Positions 21,032-27,989 of a stretch of DNA of 28,517 nucleotides are shown here, one piece after another (position 1 is the first letter of the stretch; the number at the start of each line of letters is the position of its first letter). The translations under genes were made by a program, and so were the position numbers. Below the pieces are notes generated by a model, which worked only from the letters and a program-made list of their open reading frames with translations, searched no databases and was not told where the DNA came from. Origin of the DNA: a virus; IMG/VR virus record IMGVR_UViG_3300046734_000171, positions 1 through 28,517 of that record; one strand, written 5' to 3'.

Positions 21032-21250
21032 TTAGTACGTCTGTGCTGGTTTATATTGCTCTAATGCGTGTTGTATAACTGTTATAAACGAACTTAAAAA
21101 CGCTACCCCAAGTAGTTCTAACATATCTGCATTTATAATATTAGCTGAATTGGCTAACCATAAAGATATTGCTGATTGTAAACCAGTTCTAAATGCTTTT
21201 GAAAACATAAACTTCCAATATGCTTTCCAATCTTTTGTTACTTTACTCAA
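21032..21250 (-). CDS. Holin (r1t-like small membrane protein)
   Basis: This 72-aa protein begins with a TTG overlapping the amidase end (AAGGA nine bases upstream). It has a basic N-terminus (MSKVTKDWKAYWKFMFSKAF), then two hydrophobic helices (GLQSAISLWLANSANIIN and ELLGVAFLSSFITVIQHAL), and a short charged end. Position directly after the amidase endolysin and before a terminator is the classic lysis cassette. The pattern W-x-x-F-x-x-x-A-x-R-T-x-x-Q matches r1t-type holins of phages infecting Gram-positive hosts. It would pore the membrane to release or activate the endolysin. Confidence 0.75.
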   Translation of the reverse strand: MSKVTKDWKAYWKFMFSKAFRTGLQSAISLWLANSANIINADMLELLGVAFLSSFITVIQHALEQYKPAQTY

Positions 21251-22025
21251 TGGTGTATTTCCTTTCTTTCTTAGTTGATCTGTTTGCTTCTATAAGTTTT
21301 GCATACGTAAGTTGTCCTACTATGCCGTCTGGTGTTAGTTTGTGTGCTTTTTGGAAGATTACAACAGCTGCCAATGTCTTGTTACCAAAATCGCCGTCAA
21401 TAGCAATAGGTTTTTTATTTACAAAATTTAACATTATCTGTATTTCCTCTACGCTTTGACCACGATCCCCTTTTTTAATTAAACTAAAACGTGTTGCTTC
21501 TTTAACTGTTTCAGCTGCTTTAGCTTCTTCTGGTACAAATGTTAATCTATTATCAATCCACTTACGCCACATATCGCCGGGACAATTAGTTGATTTAAAA
21601 GAACTATGTGGTCTTATATCGCCACCGACTTTACGCCATAATTCTTTTACTGCCATTACAGCTTCTTTGCTTGGTTGATCGTCTGGCTTTGATCCACCTA
21701 ACCAACAAACAGCAACAAAATGTTTATTATTGTAATTTATTTCGTCACGTGTATTGCCACCTTGTGCTGCACTTCTGTTTTCAAAACCTCTAGCTTCATA
21801 TAATGTACCACTATCGCCAACACAAAAATTATATGCAATATCGTTCCAACCTCTATCGTTTTGGTGTAAATCTTGTATTTGTCTTACTTGTGATATTTCT
21901 TCTGCTTTACTTAATGCAGTAGGATATGCTGACCAATGTACAACTAAACCTTTAACTTCCCCTAATTTAGAAAAAGATGATTTAGGGTTTTTAGCACCCC
22001 ATTCTTTCCTTGTAGTTATATTCAT
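21243..22025 (-). CDS. Endolysin: N-acetylmuramoyl-L-alanine amidase with C-terminal PG-binding domain
   Basis: This 260-aa protein has an amidase_2/PGRP domain, residues about 1-165: TTRKEWGAKNP, VVHWSAYPT (zinc His), WNDIAYNFCVGDSG, and late HSSFKSTNCPGD with the second His and Cys ligands. Residues about 180-250 are a peptidoglycan-binding type 1 domain (LIKKGDRGQSVEEIQIML; DGDFGNKTLAAVVIFQKAHK; DGIVGQLTYAKL). It cuts the amide between MurNAc and L-Ala in the host wall at lysis. A GGGAG box lies upstream of the ATG. A holin gene follows. No signal peptide is seen, so it depends on the holin. Confidence 0.93.
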   Translation of the reverse strand: MNITTRKEWGAKNPKSSFSKLGEVKGLVVHWSAYPTALSKAEEISQVRQIQDLHQNDRGWNDIAYNFCVGDSGTLYEARGFENRSAAQGGNTRDEINYNNKHFVAVCWLGGSKPDDQPSKEAVMAVKELWRKVGGDIRPHSSFKSTNCPGDMWRKWIDNRLTFVPEEAKAAETVKEATRFSLIKKGDRGQSVEEIQIMLNFVNKKPIAIDGDFGNKTLAAVVIFQKAHKLTPDGIVGQLTYAKLIEANRSTKKERKYTIE

Positions 22026-22038
22026 TTATATACTCCCT

Positions 22039-23283
22039 CTAAAGTATATTAATGTCTGACCACTTCCTACCCTCTGTGTTGTGCATTAGAAACGTCGTAG
22101 TTCCACTTGGTGCTGATCCACCACCAGTTTGAGCAAAATATTGTTGTCCAGAATGATCTTGTGCAGTTGTTCCAATAAATAACCTTGTATCGCTTTCAAA
22201 ACTAAAAAAATGGTGGTAATGGCCTGTTAGCATTACATCTGTGTCAAACAAACTACTATTGGTCTGTTGTGAAGCCATTTTAGTAAACCAATTTAAAACT
22301 TTATGTGAAGCTGTACCACCTGATCTTGCTAAATCGCCGTGTGTCGCACTCAAAATAACTTTAGGTAATACTTCTATACTTAGCACTAAATCATTTTCTG
22401 GTATATGAAACTTAACGTGTTTAAATGCTGGTGCTTTGTTAAATATCTCTGCAACGTTATCAAACAATTCATAATCTAAGTTATCGCCATAAGATGTTTC
22501 AATTTTACCGTTTTGACGTTTTTGACCGTGATTACCAGCGATTGCAACGCATAATATTTCTGAAAACGTTGGTGCAAGTATCTCTATTGTTTTGGTCAAC
22601 ATACGCCTTGCAATCATCATTTGTTGCCTACCGTCATAAACTTGTTCCCATAAACCATTCGGTGCGAACTGATTACCACAATTTTCAAGCAAATCGCCCA
22701 TTCCTACTAACACTAATTTGTCTATGGTGTGTTTTTTTCTTAGATCAGTAACGTGTTTTTTAATCTTATTAATACCATTAAGATAGTTTTCTACGGCAAG
22801 TTCTGTATTATATTTACCTATTTGCCAATCACTTAAACATACGACCATACAGCTGGTATTTTTTGTAGCTTTCTTTATAGGTTTAGGTTTTATAGCCGAT
22901 ACTTTTTTTAGCAGCTTGTCAAAATCACTATCACGCATTGTCTGATCTCGTGAATAAAGATTAGCTTTAAAATAATAAAATTTAGTTGGTTCTGTTTCCC
23001 CGGTCTTAGAGTTCTTACCCCAAGCGTCCCATACCCTAAAATTTATTGGATCGCCCTTTTTTATATAGAATGTTTTACTTGCACCCTCGCCTAACCAATA
23101 ATCTATCCAACTATCCCAATCTACATCAGCATTATCTTTAGCTTTTGTTGGTGCTGTGGTTATAACACCACTATTACCTTTCCATTCAACCCCCGGTGTA
23201 AACCCTTTGGGGTGCTTGTCATCACGTTTATACGCTTTTTCGTCTTGTTTAGCTTTTACGAAATCTTCAAAGTTCAAGGTCAT
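22039..23283 (-). CDS. Metallophosphoesterase (calcineurin-like) with N-terminal extension
   Basis: I take the ATG at 23283 (MTLNFEDFVKAKQD), since a TTG four codons earlier has its SD too close. The first 140 residues or so are Lys/Asp-rich (EWKGNSGVITTAP, DWDSWIDYWLG). The phosphoesterase core follows: SDWQIGKY (about 152; Asp-x-Gln instead of the usual Asp-x-His), GMGDLLEN (GDxxE), AGNHGQ, THGDLARSG and GHYHH (about 354). These coordinate two metals. Phage and bacterial relatives are nucleases or phosphatases on DNA. It overlaps a small HTH-like protein. DNA exonuclease or phosphodiesterase activity is inferred. Confidence 0.8.
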   Translation of the reverse strand: MTLNFEDFVKAKQDEKAYKRDDKHPKGFTPGVEWKGNSGVITTAPTKAKDNADVDWDSWIDYWLGEGASKTFYIKKGDPINFRVWDAWGKNSKTGETEPTKFYYFKANLYSRDQTMRDSDFDKLLKKVSAIKPKPIKKATKNTSCMVVCLSDWQIGKYNTELAVENYLNGINKIKKHVTDLRKKHTIDKLVLVGMGDLLENCGNQFAPNGLWEQVYDGRQQMMIARRMLTKTIEILAPTFSEILCVAIAGNHGQKRQNGKIETSYGDNLDYELFDNVAEIFNKAPAFKHVKFHIPENDLVLSIEVLPKVILSATHGDLARSGGTASHKVLNWFTKMASQQTNSSLFDTDVMLTGHYHHFFSFESDTRLFIGTTAQDHSGQQYFAQTGGGSAPSGTTTFLMHNTEGRKWSDINIL

Positions 23284-23533
23284 TAGCTGTGGCAATCCTT
23301 TTTACTATTTTTCTTAAACTTTCTTCTGTAACCTCACGCATTTCTAACACATTGTACATATATTCTGCAATAGTTCTGTAACTGTAATTTCTATCTGTAT
23401 GTGTATGTTTGTTCTTTTTACATTCTTTTAAAAGATTAATTATTGTTGGTACGTTTTCTGCATATAGTTGCTCATAGCCACGATTATTTTGTATTTTTTT
23501 CTTACCTACAAAATCATTAAAATTTTCTACCAT
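23267..23533 (-). CDS. Small HTH-like protein preceding metallophosphoesterase
   Basis: This 88-aa protein (from the ATG at 23533, with AGG five bases before) overlaps the phosphoesterase start by 17 bases. It has QLYAENVPTIINLLKECKKN then YSYRTIAEYMYNVLEMREVT and EESLRKIVKRIATANDLEL. The two-helix pattern with R-T-I-A-E-x-x and E-E-S-L-R-K-I-V-K-R looks like a helix-turn-helix with a recognition helix. In related phages a small DNA-binding protein is paired with, or fused to, the phosphoesterase. DNA binding is inferred from pattern only. Confidence 0.55.
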   Translation of the reverse strand: MVENFNDFVGKKKIQNNRGYEQLYAENVPTIINLLKECKKNKHTHTDRNYSYRTIAEYMYNVLEMREVTEESLRKIVKRIATANDLEL

Positions 23534-23602
23534 TAACACCTGTTGTTACTCTAAGTCTAACCCCAAATACAGACACATTTAGTGTTTTTACATTAAAACA
23601 AC

Positions 23603-23629
23603 AAAAAACCCACCAATTAAAGTGGGTTT
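23603..23629 (-). terminator. Intrinsic terminator closing the late/moron unit
   Basis: The minus strand reads AAACCCAC, loop TTTAATTG, GTGGGTTT and then more Ts: an 8-bp stem with T-run. It lies 31 bases past the 39-aa zinc knuckle gene. Together with the one at 20982 it delimits the lysis unit between them. Confidence 0.85.
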
Positions 23630-23659
23630 AGTGTCTAATTAGGGGATTAGGTTATTTTT

Positions 23660-23779
23660 TTAATCTTTATAACATAGATTACATATTGGATAATCAAAAT
23701 TTAATATTGCAAATAAATCTACATTATCTTCATAATGTTTTTTACAAATGCCACATTGTACTGTTTTTTCGTTTGCCAT
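23660..23779 (-). CDS. Zinc-ribbon microprotein (39 aa)
   Basis: An excellent AAGGAG box lies seven bases before the ATG at 23779, so translation is strongly supported. The 39-aa product reads MANEKTVQCGICKKHYEDNV, then DLFAILNFDYP and ICNLCYKD: C9-x2-C12 and C33-x2-C36. This is the zinc-ribbon minimal form. It is the last gene before a strong terminator and may have its own promoter (TATAAT at 23815-23810). Short ribbons of this kind are encoded at other points of this genome. Function unknown. Confidence 0.75.
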   Translation of the reverse strand: MANEKTVQCGICKKHYEDNVDLFAILNFDYPICNLCYKD

Positions 23780-23809
23780 TTTTTAACACTCCTTAATTTG
23801 TTATACTTA

Positions 23810-23815
23810 ATTATA
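23810..23815 (-). promoter_or_regulatory. Candidate -10 box for the 39-aa zinc ribbon gene
   Basis: A TATAAT (23815-23810) lies about 30 bases before the ATG at 23779, within a 66-base AT-rich gap after the small membrane protein gene. No clear -35 at 17 bases (CACTAC). It would give a short transcript ending at the 23603 terminator. Confidence 0.3.
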
Positions 23816-23845
23816 TAATATATTTTAAAAATGTAGTGTATTTTT

Positions 23846-24028
23846 TTAAGATTTTCTAAAATTTATAGTTAAAAACCATAAAGCAAAACTAATTAAGATC
23901 ATAATACCAACAACATCTTTAGCTGATCCTGTTAAAAGAAACCAGCTTAAAAAAAACCCAAGTGCTGTAAATATCTGCCCTGCTGCTTCTTTAAGTAGTA
24001 CTTTTATGCCGTTATATATCTTTTTCAT
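23846..24028 (-). CDS. Two-helix small membrane protein (60 aa)
   Basis: This 60-aa protein shares its first base with the end of the 677-aa stalk gene (stop and start touch). It has a basic amphipathic start (MKKIYNGIKVLLKEAAGQIF), then two hydrophobic helices (ALGFFLSWFLLTGSA; DVVGIMILISFALWFLTIN) and a basic end. It looks like a small inner-membrane or holin-like protein. Direct coupling to the secreted stalk protein suggests a joint function at the envelope, which is inference. No family recognised. Confidence 0.65.
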   Translation of the reverse strand: MKKIYNGIKVLLKEAAGQIFTALGFFLSWFLLTGSAKDVVGIMILISFALWFLTINFRKS

Positions 24029-26061
24029 TAAAATCTTCTTCTTATAGGTGTTGCAATGATCTGACCAACAATAATTACCGGGACAACTGTCTTTTTAGCA
24101 TTGTCTTTGCTTGATTGCGTCATATCACTACCAATATCTGATATTACTATATCGCTTAGGTCAATATCGGTAAATTGTCCTATTGGATCTGCAAAAAATT
24201 GTTCTACCTGTACTTCAACAATTACATTAGATATTGAGTAATCTTCTACGTCTGCGTTTTCTGTTGCACGATCTACGTATTCTTGTACGGCAATATTTAT
24301 GTTTTCATCTTTAGCTGATTGTTCTGCAATTATCTGAACATCATTAGTTTCAGTTACACCAAGCACTTCTGCTACAACTTGTTTTTCTTCTTCATTAAGT
24401 TCGGCAATAGTTTCTACATTAGTAACTTCATTAACTACGGCCTGTACAACTTGTTTTGTTTGTTCATCTGCTACTGCTAAATTCTGTACGCTAACTTGTG
24501 CTACTTGCTCTACTACTTCAACTAACTCGTCTGTTTCAAGTTCCTGTACGGCTTCAACTATTGCAGCTTTAACTTCTTCTTCATATACTTCTTTTTCTTG
24601 ATCTGTTAAAGTTTCTAACTCGTCATCAGTTTTTATTTCAACTATTTCTTCTACGTTAACGACTTCTTCTATAACCTCTTGTGCTACTTCAACTTGTTCT
24701 ATTACTTCTTCTTCTGTAAGTTCTGGTAGTATCTCTTGTTCTCTTTCCTCACTAGGTAACGTGTCAAGGTCATCTTTTGGTAGATCGTTTTCTTCATCAG
24801 CAAAATCTTCTTTAATTGGTGCAAGTGTTGTGGTAGTTGTCGTAGTAGGTACAACAATATCTTCAATAACAATATCAATTTCAATAACTTCTTCTTCAAT
24901 TTCATAATCCTTAAAATCTATGGTTTCTTCTAATAACTGTATTGTATCAATTAATTCTTTTACTTCTACTAACTCATCTTCGCTTAATTCCTCTACATCA
25001 ACATCTTTTAATATTGATTGTTCTAGTTCTTTTTGTATTTCGGCTTCTGCTTCTGCTTCTAATCGTGCTAGTTCCTCTTGTTCAGCTTTTATACGTGCCT
25101 GTTCAGCTTCTAGTTCTGCTTGTACTCTAGCTTCTTCTTCTAAGCGTAAACGTTCCTGTTCTTCCTCATATAAACGTTGTGCTTCTAATTCAGCTGCTAT
25201 GCGTTCTTCCTCTTTACGTTGACGTTCTGCTTCTTCCTCTTGTCTAATACGCTCTTGTTCAGCTTCATATTCAGCTTGTCTTTTTGCTTCCTCACGTGCT
25301 AACCATTCTTGGTATTCTTTATCTTCCCGGTCTTTTCGTTCTTGATCTGTTTCATATATCCCGGTTTCAGCTTGATTGTTGTTACGTTGTACAGTTAACG
25401 GATCAAGCGTTGTAGTTGTTGTTGTACTGGTCGTAGTTGTGCTTGTAGTGGTAGTAGGTGGCACGGTTGTAGTCGTAGTTGTAGTTGTTGTGGGTGGAAC
25501 AGTTGTAGTTGTGGTCGTAGTGCTAGATGTAGTTGTAGTGCTTGTCGTAGTAGTTGTAGGTGTTGTTCCAAATGTCCAATAAATATCATCAACAATTACA
25601 TAATCATCATATTGAATTGCAACAGAAGTTATATACTTACCTGTAACGGTTTTACTGACAACTTCATACATAGTTGATACATCTGCGTTAGATTGTGCTG
25701 AATAGTTAACTGTTTCTGTTGTACTATCGCTAAATGTCCAAGTAACCGGGTATGCGTCGTTTACACAACCAGATAAAAAACCTGCTGTTGTTACATTATC
25801 TTCTGGGAACGTAATAGTAATTGTTTGGTCATCATTATTTTGCATATTGTAATGAACTGCTTGTGATGATGAACCACAATCGCCACTATGTATATCTAAT
25901 CTATTCCAACTTGATCCACCATAATCAAATGTAATATCTGTTGTATTTTGCCCGGTGTCGCTTATTCTTTCATACGTAGTTGTTTCATCTGCTAACACGG
26001 GTGGTGTGATTAAAAATACAACAATAAGAATACGTATAAAAGTATTTAGTTTGTGTAACAC
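24028..26061 (-). CDS. Large secreted Thr-rich/coiled-coil stalk-like protein (677 aa)
   Basis: Likely GTG start at 26061 (no clear SD). A signal peptide spans residues about 1-24 (hydrophobic ILIVVFLITPPVLADE, cleavage after VLA). Then comes a beta-rich domain with two cysteines to about residue 165. After it lie a Thr/Pro/Ser tract (about 166-222), a highly charged coiled-coil of Glu/Arg/Gln (about 235-350), and a second Thr tract (about 400-413). A long acidic Val/Glu region follows, ending in a hydrophobic segment with basic tail (VVPVIIVGQIIATPIRRRF). It may span the membrane with a C-terminal anchor and expose a long stalk. Thr/Pro linkers like these are common in secreted proteins of marine actinobacteria. 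Phage virion spike or surface exclusion protein are both possible. Confidence 0.65.
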   Translation of the reverse strand: MLHKLNTFIRILIVVFLITPPVLADETTTYERISDTGQNTTDITFDYGGSSWNRLDIHSGDCGSSSQAVHYNMQNNDDQTITITFPEDNVTTAGFLSGCVNDAYPVTWTFSDSTTETVNYSAQSNADVSTMYEVVSKTVTGKYITSVAIQYDDYVIVDDIYWTFGTTPTTTTTSTTTTSSTTTTTTTVPPTTTTTTTTTVPPTTTTSTTTTSTTTTTTLDPLTVQRNNNQAETGIYETDQERKDREDKEYQEWLAREEAKRQAEYEAEQERIRQEEEAERQRKEEERIAAELEAQRLYEEEQERLRLEEEARVQAELEAEQARIKAEQEELARLEAEAEAEIQKELEQSILKDVDVEELSEDELVEVKELIDTIQLLEETIDFKDYEIEEEVIEIDIVIEDIVVPTTTTTTTLAPIKEDFADEENDLPKDDLDTLPSEEREQEILPELTEEEVIEQVEVAQEVIEEVVNVEEIVEIKTDDELETLTDQEKEVYEEEVKAAIVEAVQELETDELVEVVEQVAQVSVQNLAVADEQTKQVVQAVVNEVTNVETIAELNEEEKQVVAEVLGVTETNDVQIIAEQSAKDENINIAVQEYVDRATENADVEDYSISNVIVEVQVEQFFADPIGQFTDIDLSDIVISDIGSDMTQSSKDNAKKTVVPVIIVGQIIATPIRRRF
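25395..25565. repeat. Degenerate threonine-codon tract
   Basis: The stretch is a degenerate tandem of GTAGTTGTN-type triplets on the plus strand (ACN Thr codons on the minus strand), encoding the first Thr/Pro/Ser linker of the 677-aa protein. It is interrupted by GGTGG (Pro-Pro). It has no separate function visible, but such tracts expand and contract easily. A shorter tract lies at about 24820-24862. Confidence 0.7.
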
Positions 26062-26067
26062 CTCAAA

Positions 26068-26175
26068 TTATTCTTCTTCGTCCTTGTTATACCAAATATC
26101 ATTATCTGGATCAAGTACTTCGGATATGTTACCCACCATTACAACAACCGTTACCACAACAATCGCCCATATTAC
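26068..26175 (-). CDS. Possible small membrane peptide in frame with, and just upstream of, the stalk gene
   Basis: An open frame with WAIVVVTVVVMVGNI and then an acidic end (DPDNDIWYNKDEEE) stops at 26068, only six bases before the GTG of the stalk gene and in the same reading frame. It overlaps the preceding 64-aa gene at about 26172-26175. No ATG suits the long form; GTG at 26157 or ATG at 26139 could start it. A hydrophobic helix plus acidic tail is plausible as a small membrane protein. Start and reality are uncertain. Confidence 0.35.
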   Translation of the reverse strand, partial: VIWAIVVVTVVVMVGNISEVLDPDNDIWYNKDEEE

Positions 26176-26366
26176 GCCCCTTTCATTAATGCGTTGATAA
26201 TTGCACCTAGACTAGCCATTGCAACTAACCAACCACTAATTTCTGTTCGTGTTGGTCTTTGATTTAGACGTGTATGTATTTCTGATAATTTAATATCAAA
26301 TTCTTTTTGGTTTTCTAAAACCATTAAAATTAATTCTTTTTGAGTTAATCCGTTATTGTCTGGCAT
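26172..26366 (-). CDS. Small single-helix membrane protein (64 aa)
   Basis: This 64-aa protein has a soluble helical N-terminal part (GLTQKELILMVLENQKEFDI and KLSEIHTRLNQRP) and a C-terminal hydrophobic helix (SGWLVAMASLGAIINALM). It overlaps the HNH gene by 14 bases. Coiled coil followed by a membrane helix resembles small phage anchors or spanin/holin accessory proteins. No family recognised; place after HNH gives no strong clue. Confidence 0.55.
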   Translation of the reverse strand: MPDNNGLTQKELILMVLENQKEFDIKLSEIHTRLNQRPTRTEISGWLVAMASLGAIINALMKGA

Positions 26367-26625
26367 AATCTAAGTATGATTTTAACAGTTGACGGTGTTC
26401 CCTTTTTGAATATGATATTGTTCTACCGTCGTATATATCGTGGTGTAACTTGCATAACATTGCAACATTATCTATATCGTATTTACGTGTAGGATTACCA
26501 CCCATACCAATATCTTTTAAATGTGCTAGTTCTAACCTTTGGTCATAGTTTATACACTCTGGCCACTCGCACCTATGGTTTGCACGATCTAATGCGATTT
26601 CACGCATTTCTTGTAGTCGTGTCAA
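26353..26625 (-). CDS. HNH endonuclease (small)
   Basis: The 90-aa frame could start at the TTG at 26625 or at the ATG at 26607; neither has a good SD, and both leave the domain complete. It has a CEWPEC zinc pair, then LELAHLKDIGMGG, with the first H, and DNVAMLCKLHHDIYDG with the N and H residues of HNH enzymes. The C-terminal basic helix (YSKREHRQLLKSYLDYARQ) is usual. It is a second HNH, away from the terminase genes, among tail/moron genes. Function could be homing or DNA cutting; the target is unknown. Confidence 0.78.
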   Translation of the reverse strand: MTRLQEMREIALDRANHRCEWPECINYDQRLELAHLKDIGMGGNPTRKYDIDNVAMLCKLHHDIYDGRTISYSKREHRQLLKSYLDYARQ

Positions 26626-26626
26626 A

Positions 26627-26929
26627 TTATTCTGGTTTTGGGTGTGCAGCTTTAACAGCGTCTATGTGATCTTGAAACGTTGTTGTAGTATTTTTGCCGT
26701 CCCAGTAAATCATATCTAACTGATCAGCAATAGAACCATACGCTTCTTGTCTATCAGTTTTATAACCGTTTTCTTGTTGGTCAAACTTACTATTTGCTAG
26801 ATCAACAATAGCTTGGTCGTAATCTGCGTCTGTAAATTCAAGTCTTTCGTTATTGACTTGCTTATACATTGGTTTAGCGTCCTCAATTTCTTGAGTTGCT
26901 ACTACTGTTAGTTCTTCTAATGTTGCCAT
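26627..26929 (-). CDS. Tail-region chaperone/structural-accessory-like protein (100 aa)
   Basis: This 100-aa acidic protein follows the three tandem tail paralogues. It contains DRQEAYGSIADQLDMIYWDG and DHIDAVKAAHPKPE. The R-x-x-x-Y-x-x-x-x-D-Q-L-D-x-x-Y/W-x-x pattern with I-x-A-V-K and P-K-P at the end is common in small phage proteins encoded next to tail fibres (fibre-assembly-like or tail-associated). It shares the adjacent genes' operon orientation. The role, fibre chaperone or minor structural protein, is inferred. Confidence 0.6.
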   Translation of the reverse strand: MATLEELTVVATQEIEDAKPMYKQVNNERLEFTDADYDQAIVDLANSKFDQQENGYKTDRQEAYGSIADQLDMIYWDGKNTTTTFQDHIDAVKAAHPKPE

Positions 26930-26963
26930 AATTATCCTTTCTATCTTATCATACTTTATTTAA

Positions 26964-27479
26964 TTACTTCTTTAAACCAAACAGTCTGAATTTTCCACCT
27001 GTTATGTTGCCCTCTTGCATAAAATATTGAACACCATCTGTGGCTTGTGCTACTGTTAATACACCACCACCTTGAAATCCTCTTAAATGACTATCTTGAT
27101 TTCTGTTACTTGCTTCAACAGTAGTAAAACTGTACTCACTTGCATTGTTAAAGTTGAATAAATATTGAGTAGCATTAACCAATTCCTGTGTACCTGTTCC
27201 AGCATTTCCTAAATCAAGTTCAGTTTGATTTGTATAAGCAACATTACTAAAAGCACTATCTGCTCTTAAATTTTTAAAAGCTCTATCATAATTGCTTGAT
27301 GTATCTGCACTACCACTAACAGTAAATCTAAATCTTACACCTCTTGCATCAGTATCAGTAGCAACATTAACAACTTGTACCATATACACATCATAAGTGC
27401 TATCAATACCTGTTAAAGTAACACTTGCTACTGCTGATGAAACTATTTCTTCATCTATTTTTATTAAGCTACCACTCAT
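26964..27479 (-). CDS. Tandem tail/fibre paralogue A (171 aa)
   Basis: The first in line of coding order is C, then B, then A; this is A. It reads SVTLTGIDSTYDVYMVQVVN, then a strand-rich domain with NYDRAFKNLRADSAFSN and YSFTTVEASNRN, ending DGVQYFMQEGNITGGKFRLF. Paralogue C ends with the same D-G-x-Q-x-F-x(4)-G-N-I-T-G-x-F-x-L-[FY]-G signature. The protein is beta-rich and looks like a carbohydrate-recognition or fibre-tip domain; the domain family is not named with certainty. The DNA has no CpG at all. Confidence 0.7.
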   Translation of the reverse strand: MSGSLIKIDEEIVSSAVASVTLTGIDSTYDVYMVQVVNVATDTDARGVRFRFTVSGSADTSSNYDRAFKNLRADSAFSNVAYTNQTELDLGNAGTGTQELVNATQYLFNFNNASEYSFTTVEASNRNQDSHLRGFQGGGVLTVAQATDGVQYFMQEGNITGGKFRLFGLKK

Positions 27480-27482
27480 AAT

Positions 27483-27986
27483 TCATTTAACTCCATATAC
27501 ACTTGCACTTACACCTAAAATAGTAGAACTTGCAGTAAAATTTATTCCTGTATGACTTTCAGCAACTTTTAAAACACCAATTCCTTTTCTAGCAGGTGTT
27601 CCAATACTTGATACACCTGCATTTTGCCATTGTGCAAAACTGTAAGAACTTGAATTAAATGGATTAAATATAGTTATAACAGTTGCACCACCTTTATCTG
27701 ATAAATCACTAAAACCTATTGAGCCAAGTGATGTTCCACCTACTGTTTGAAGTTCTGCAAAAGCACCATAACTTCTCATAAGTAAAACTGCATCATCATA
27801 ATTAGCACTTGATACAACTCCACCTGAATTAATAAATCTAAAAAATAAATCACCATTAGCAAAATCAATGGTATCTATTACAACTTGATAGACATCATAT
27901 TTATCACTAAAACAATCTGTAATACTCAAATCACTAACAGAAGTTCCACTAGCAGATTTTATAAATTCTAAATTACCTACTGCCAT
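27483..27986 (-). CDS. Tandem tail/fibre paralogue B (167 aa)
   Basis: This is the middle copy. It shares with A and C: D-K-Y-D-V-Y-Q-V-V-I-D at the start, a FFRFINSG strand, NYDDAVLLMRSYGAF and SSSYSFAQWQ, and a C-terminal STILGVSASVYGVK related to the ending of the others. Spacing to both neighbours is three bases, so the three are one block. The copies have diverged to low identity, hence the duplication is not recent, or they were taken up as a set. It would be part of the tail tip or fibre. Confidence 0.7.
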   Translation of the reverse strand: MAVGNLEFIKSASGTSVSDLSITDCFSDKYDVYQVVIDTIDFANGDLFFRFINSGGVVSSANYDDAVLLMRSYGAFAELQTVGGTSLGSIGFSDLSDKGGATVITIFNPFNSSSYSFAQWQNAGVSSIGTPARKGIGVLKVAESHTGINFTASSTILGVSASVYGVK

Positions 27987-27989
27987 AAT

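Noticed and set aside
25395-25565. CRISPR-like regular repeat
   Set aside because: The unit is a codon-level degenerate triplet tract with no spacers; it is a protein linker.
25376-25582. Valine-rich plus-strand frame and other frames over the Thr tract
   Set aside because: They are the mirror of the repeated Thr codons (ACN read backwards as GTN, Val) and not independent genes.
26353-26625. HNH gene as sign of an intron or homing insertion
   Set aside because: The flanking genes are both intact and no split gene or intron-like border is visible.
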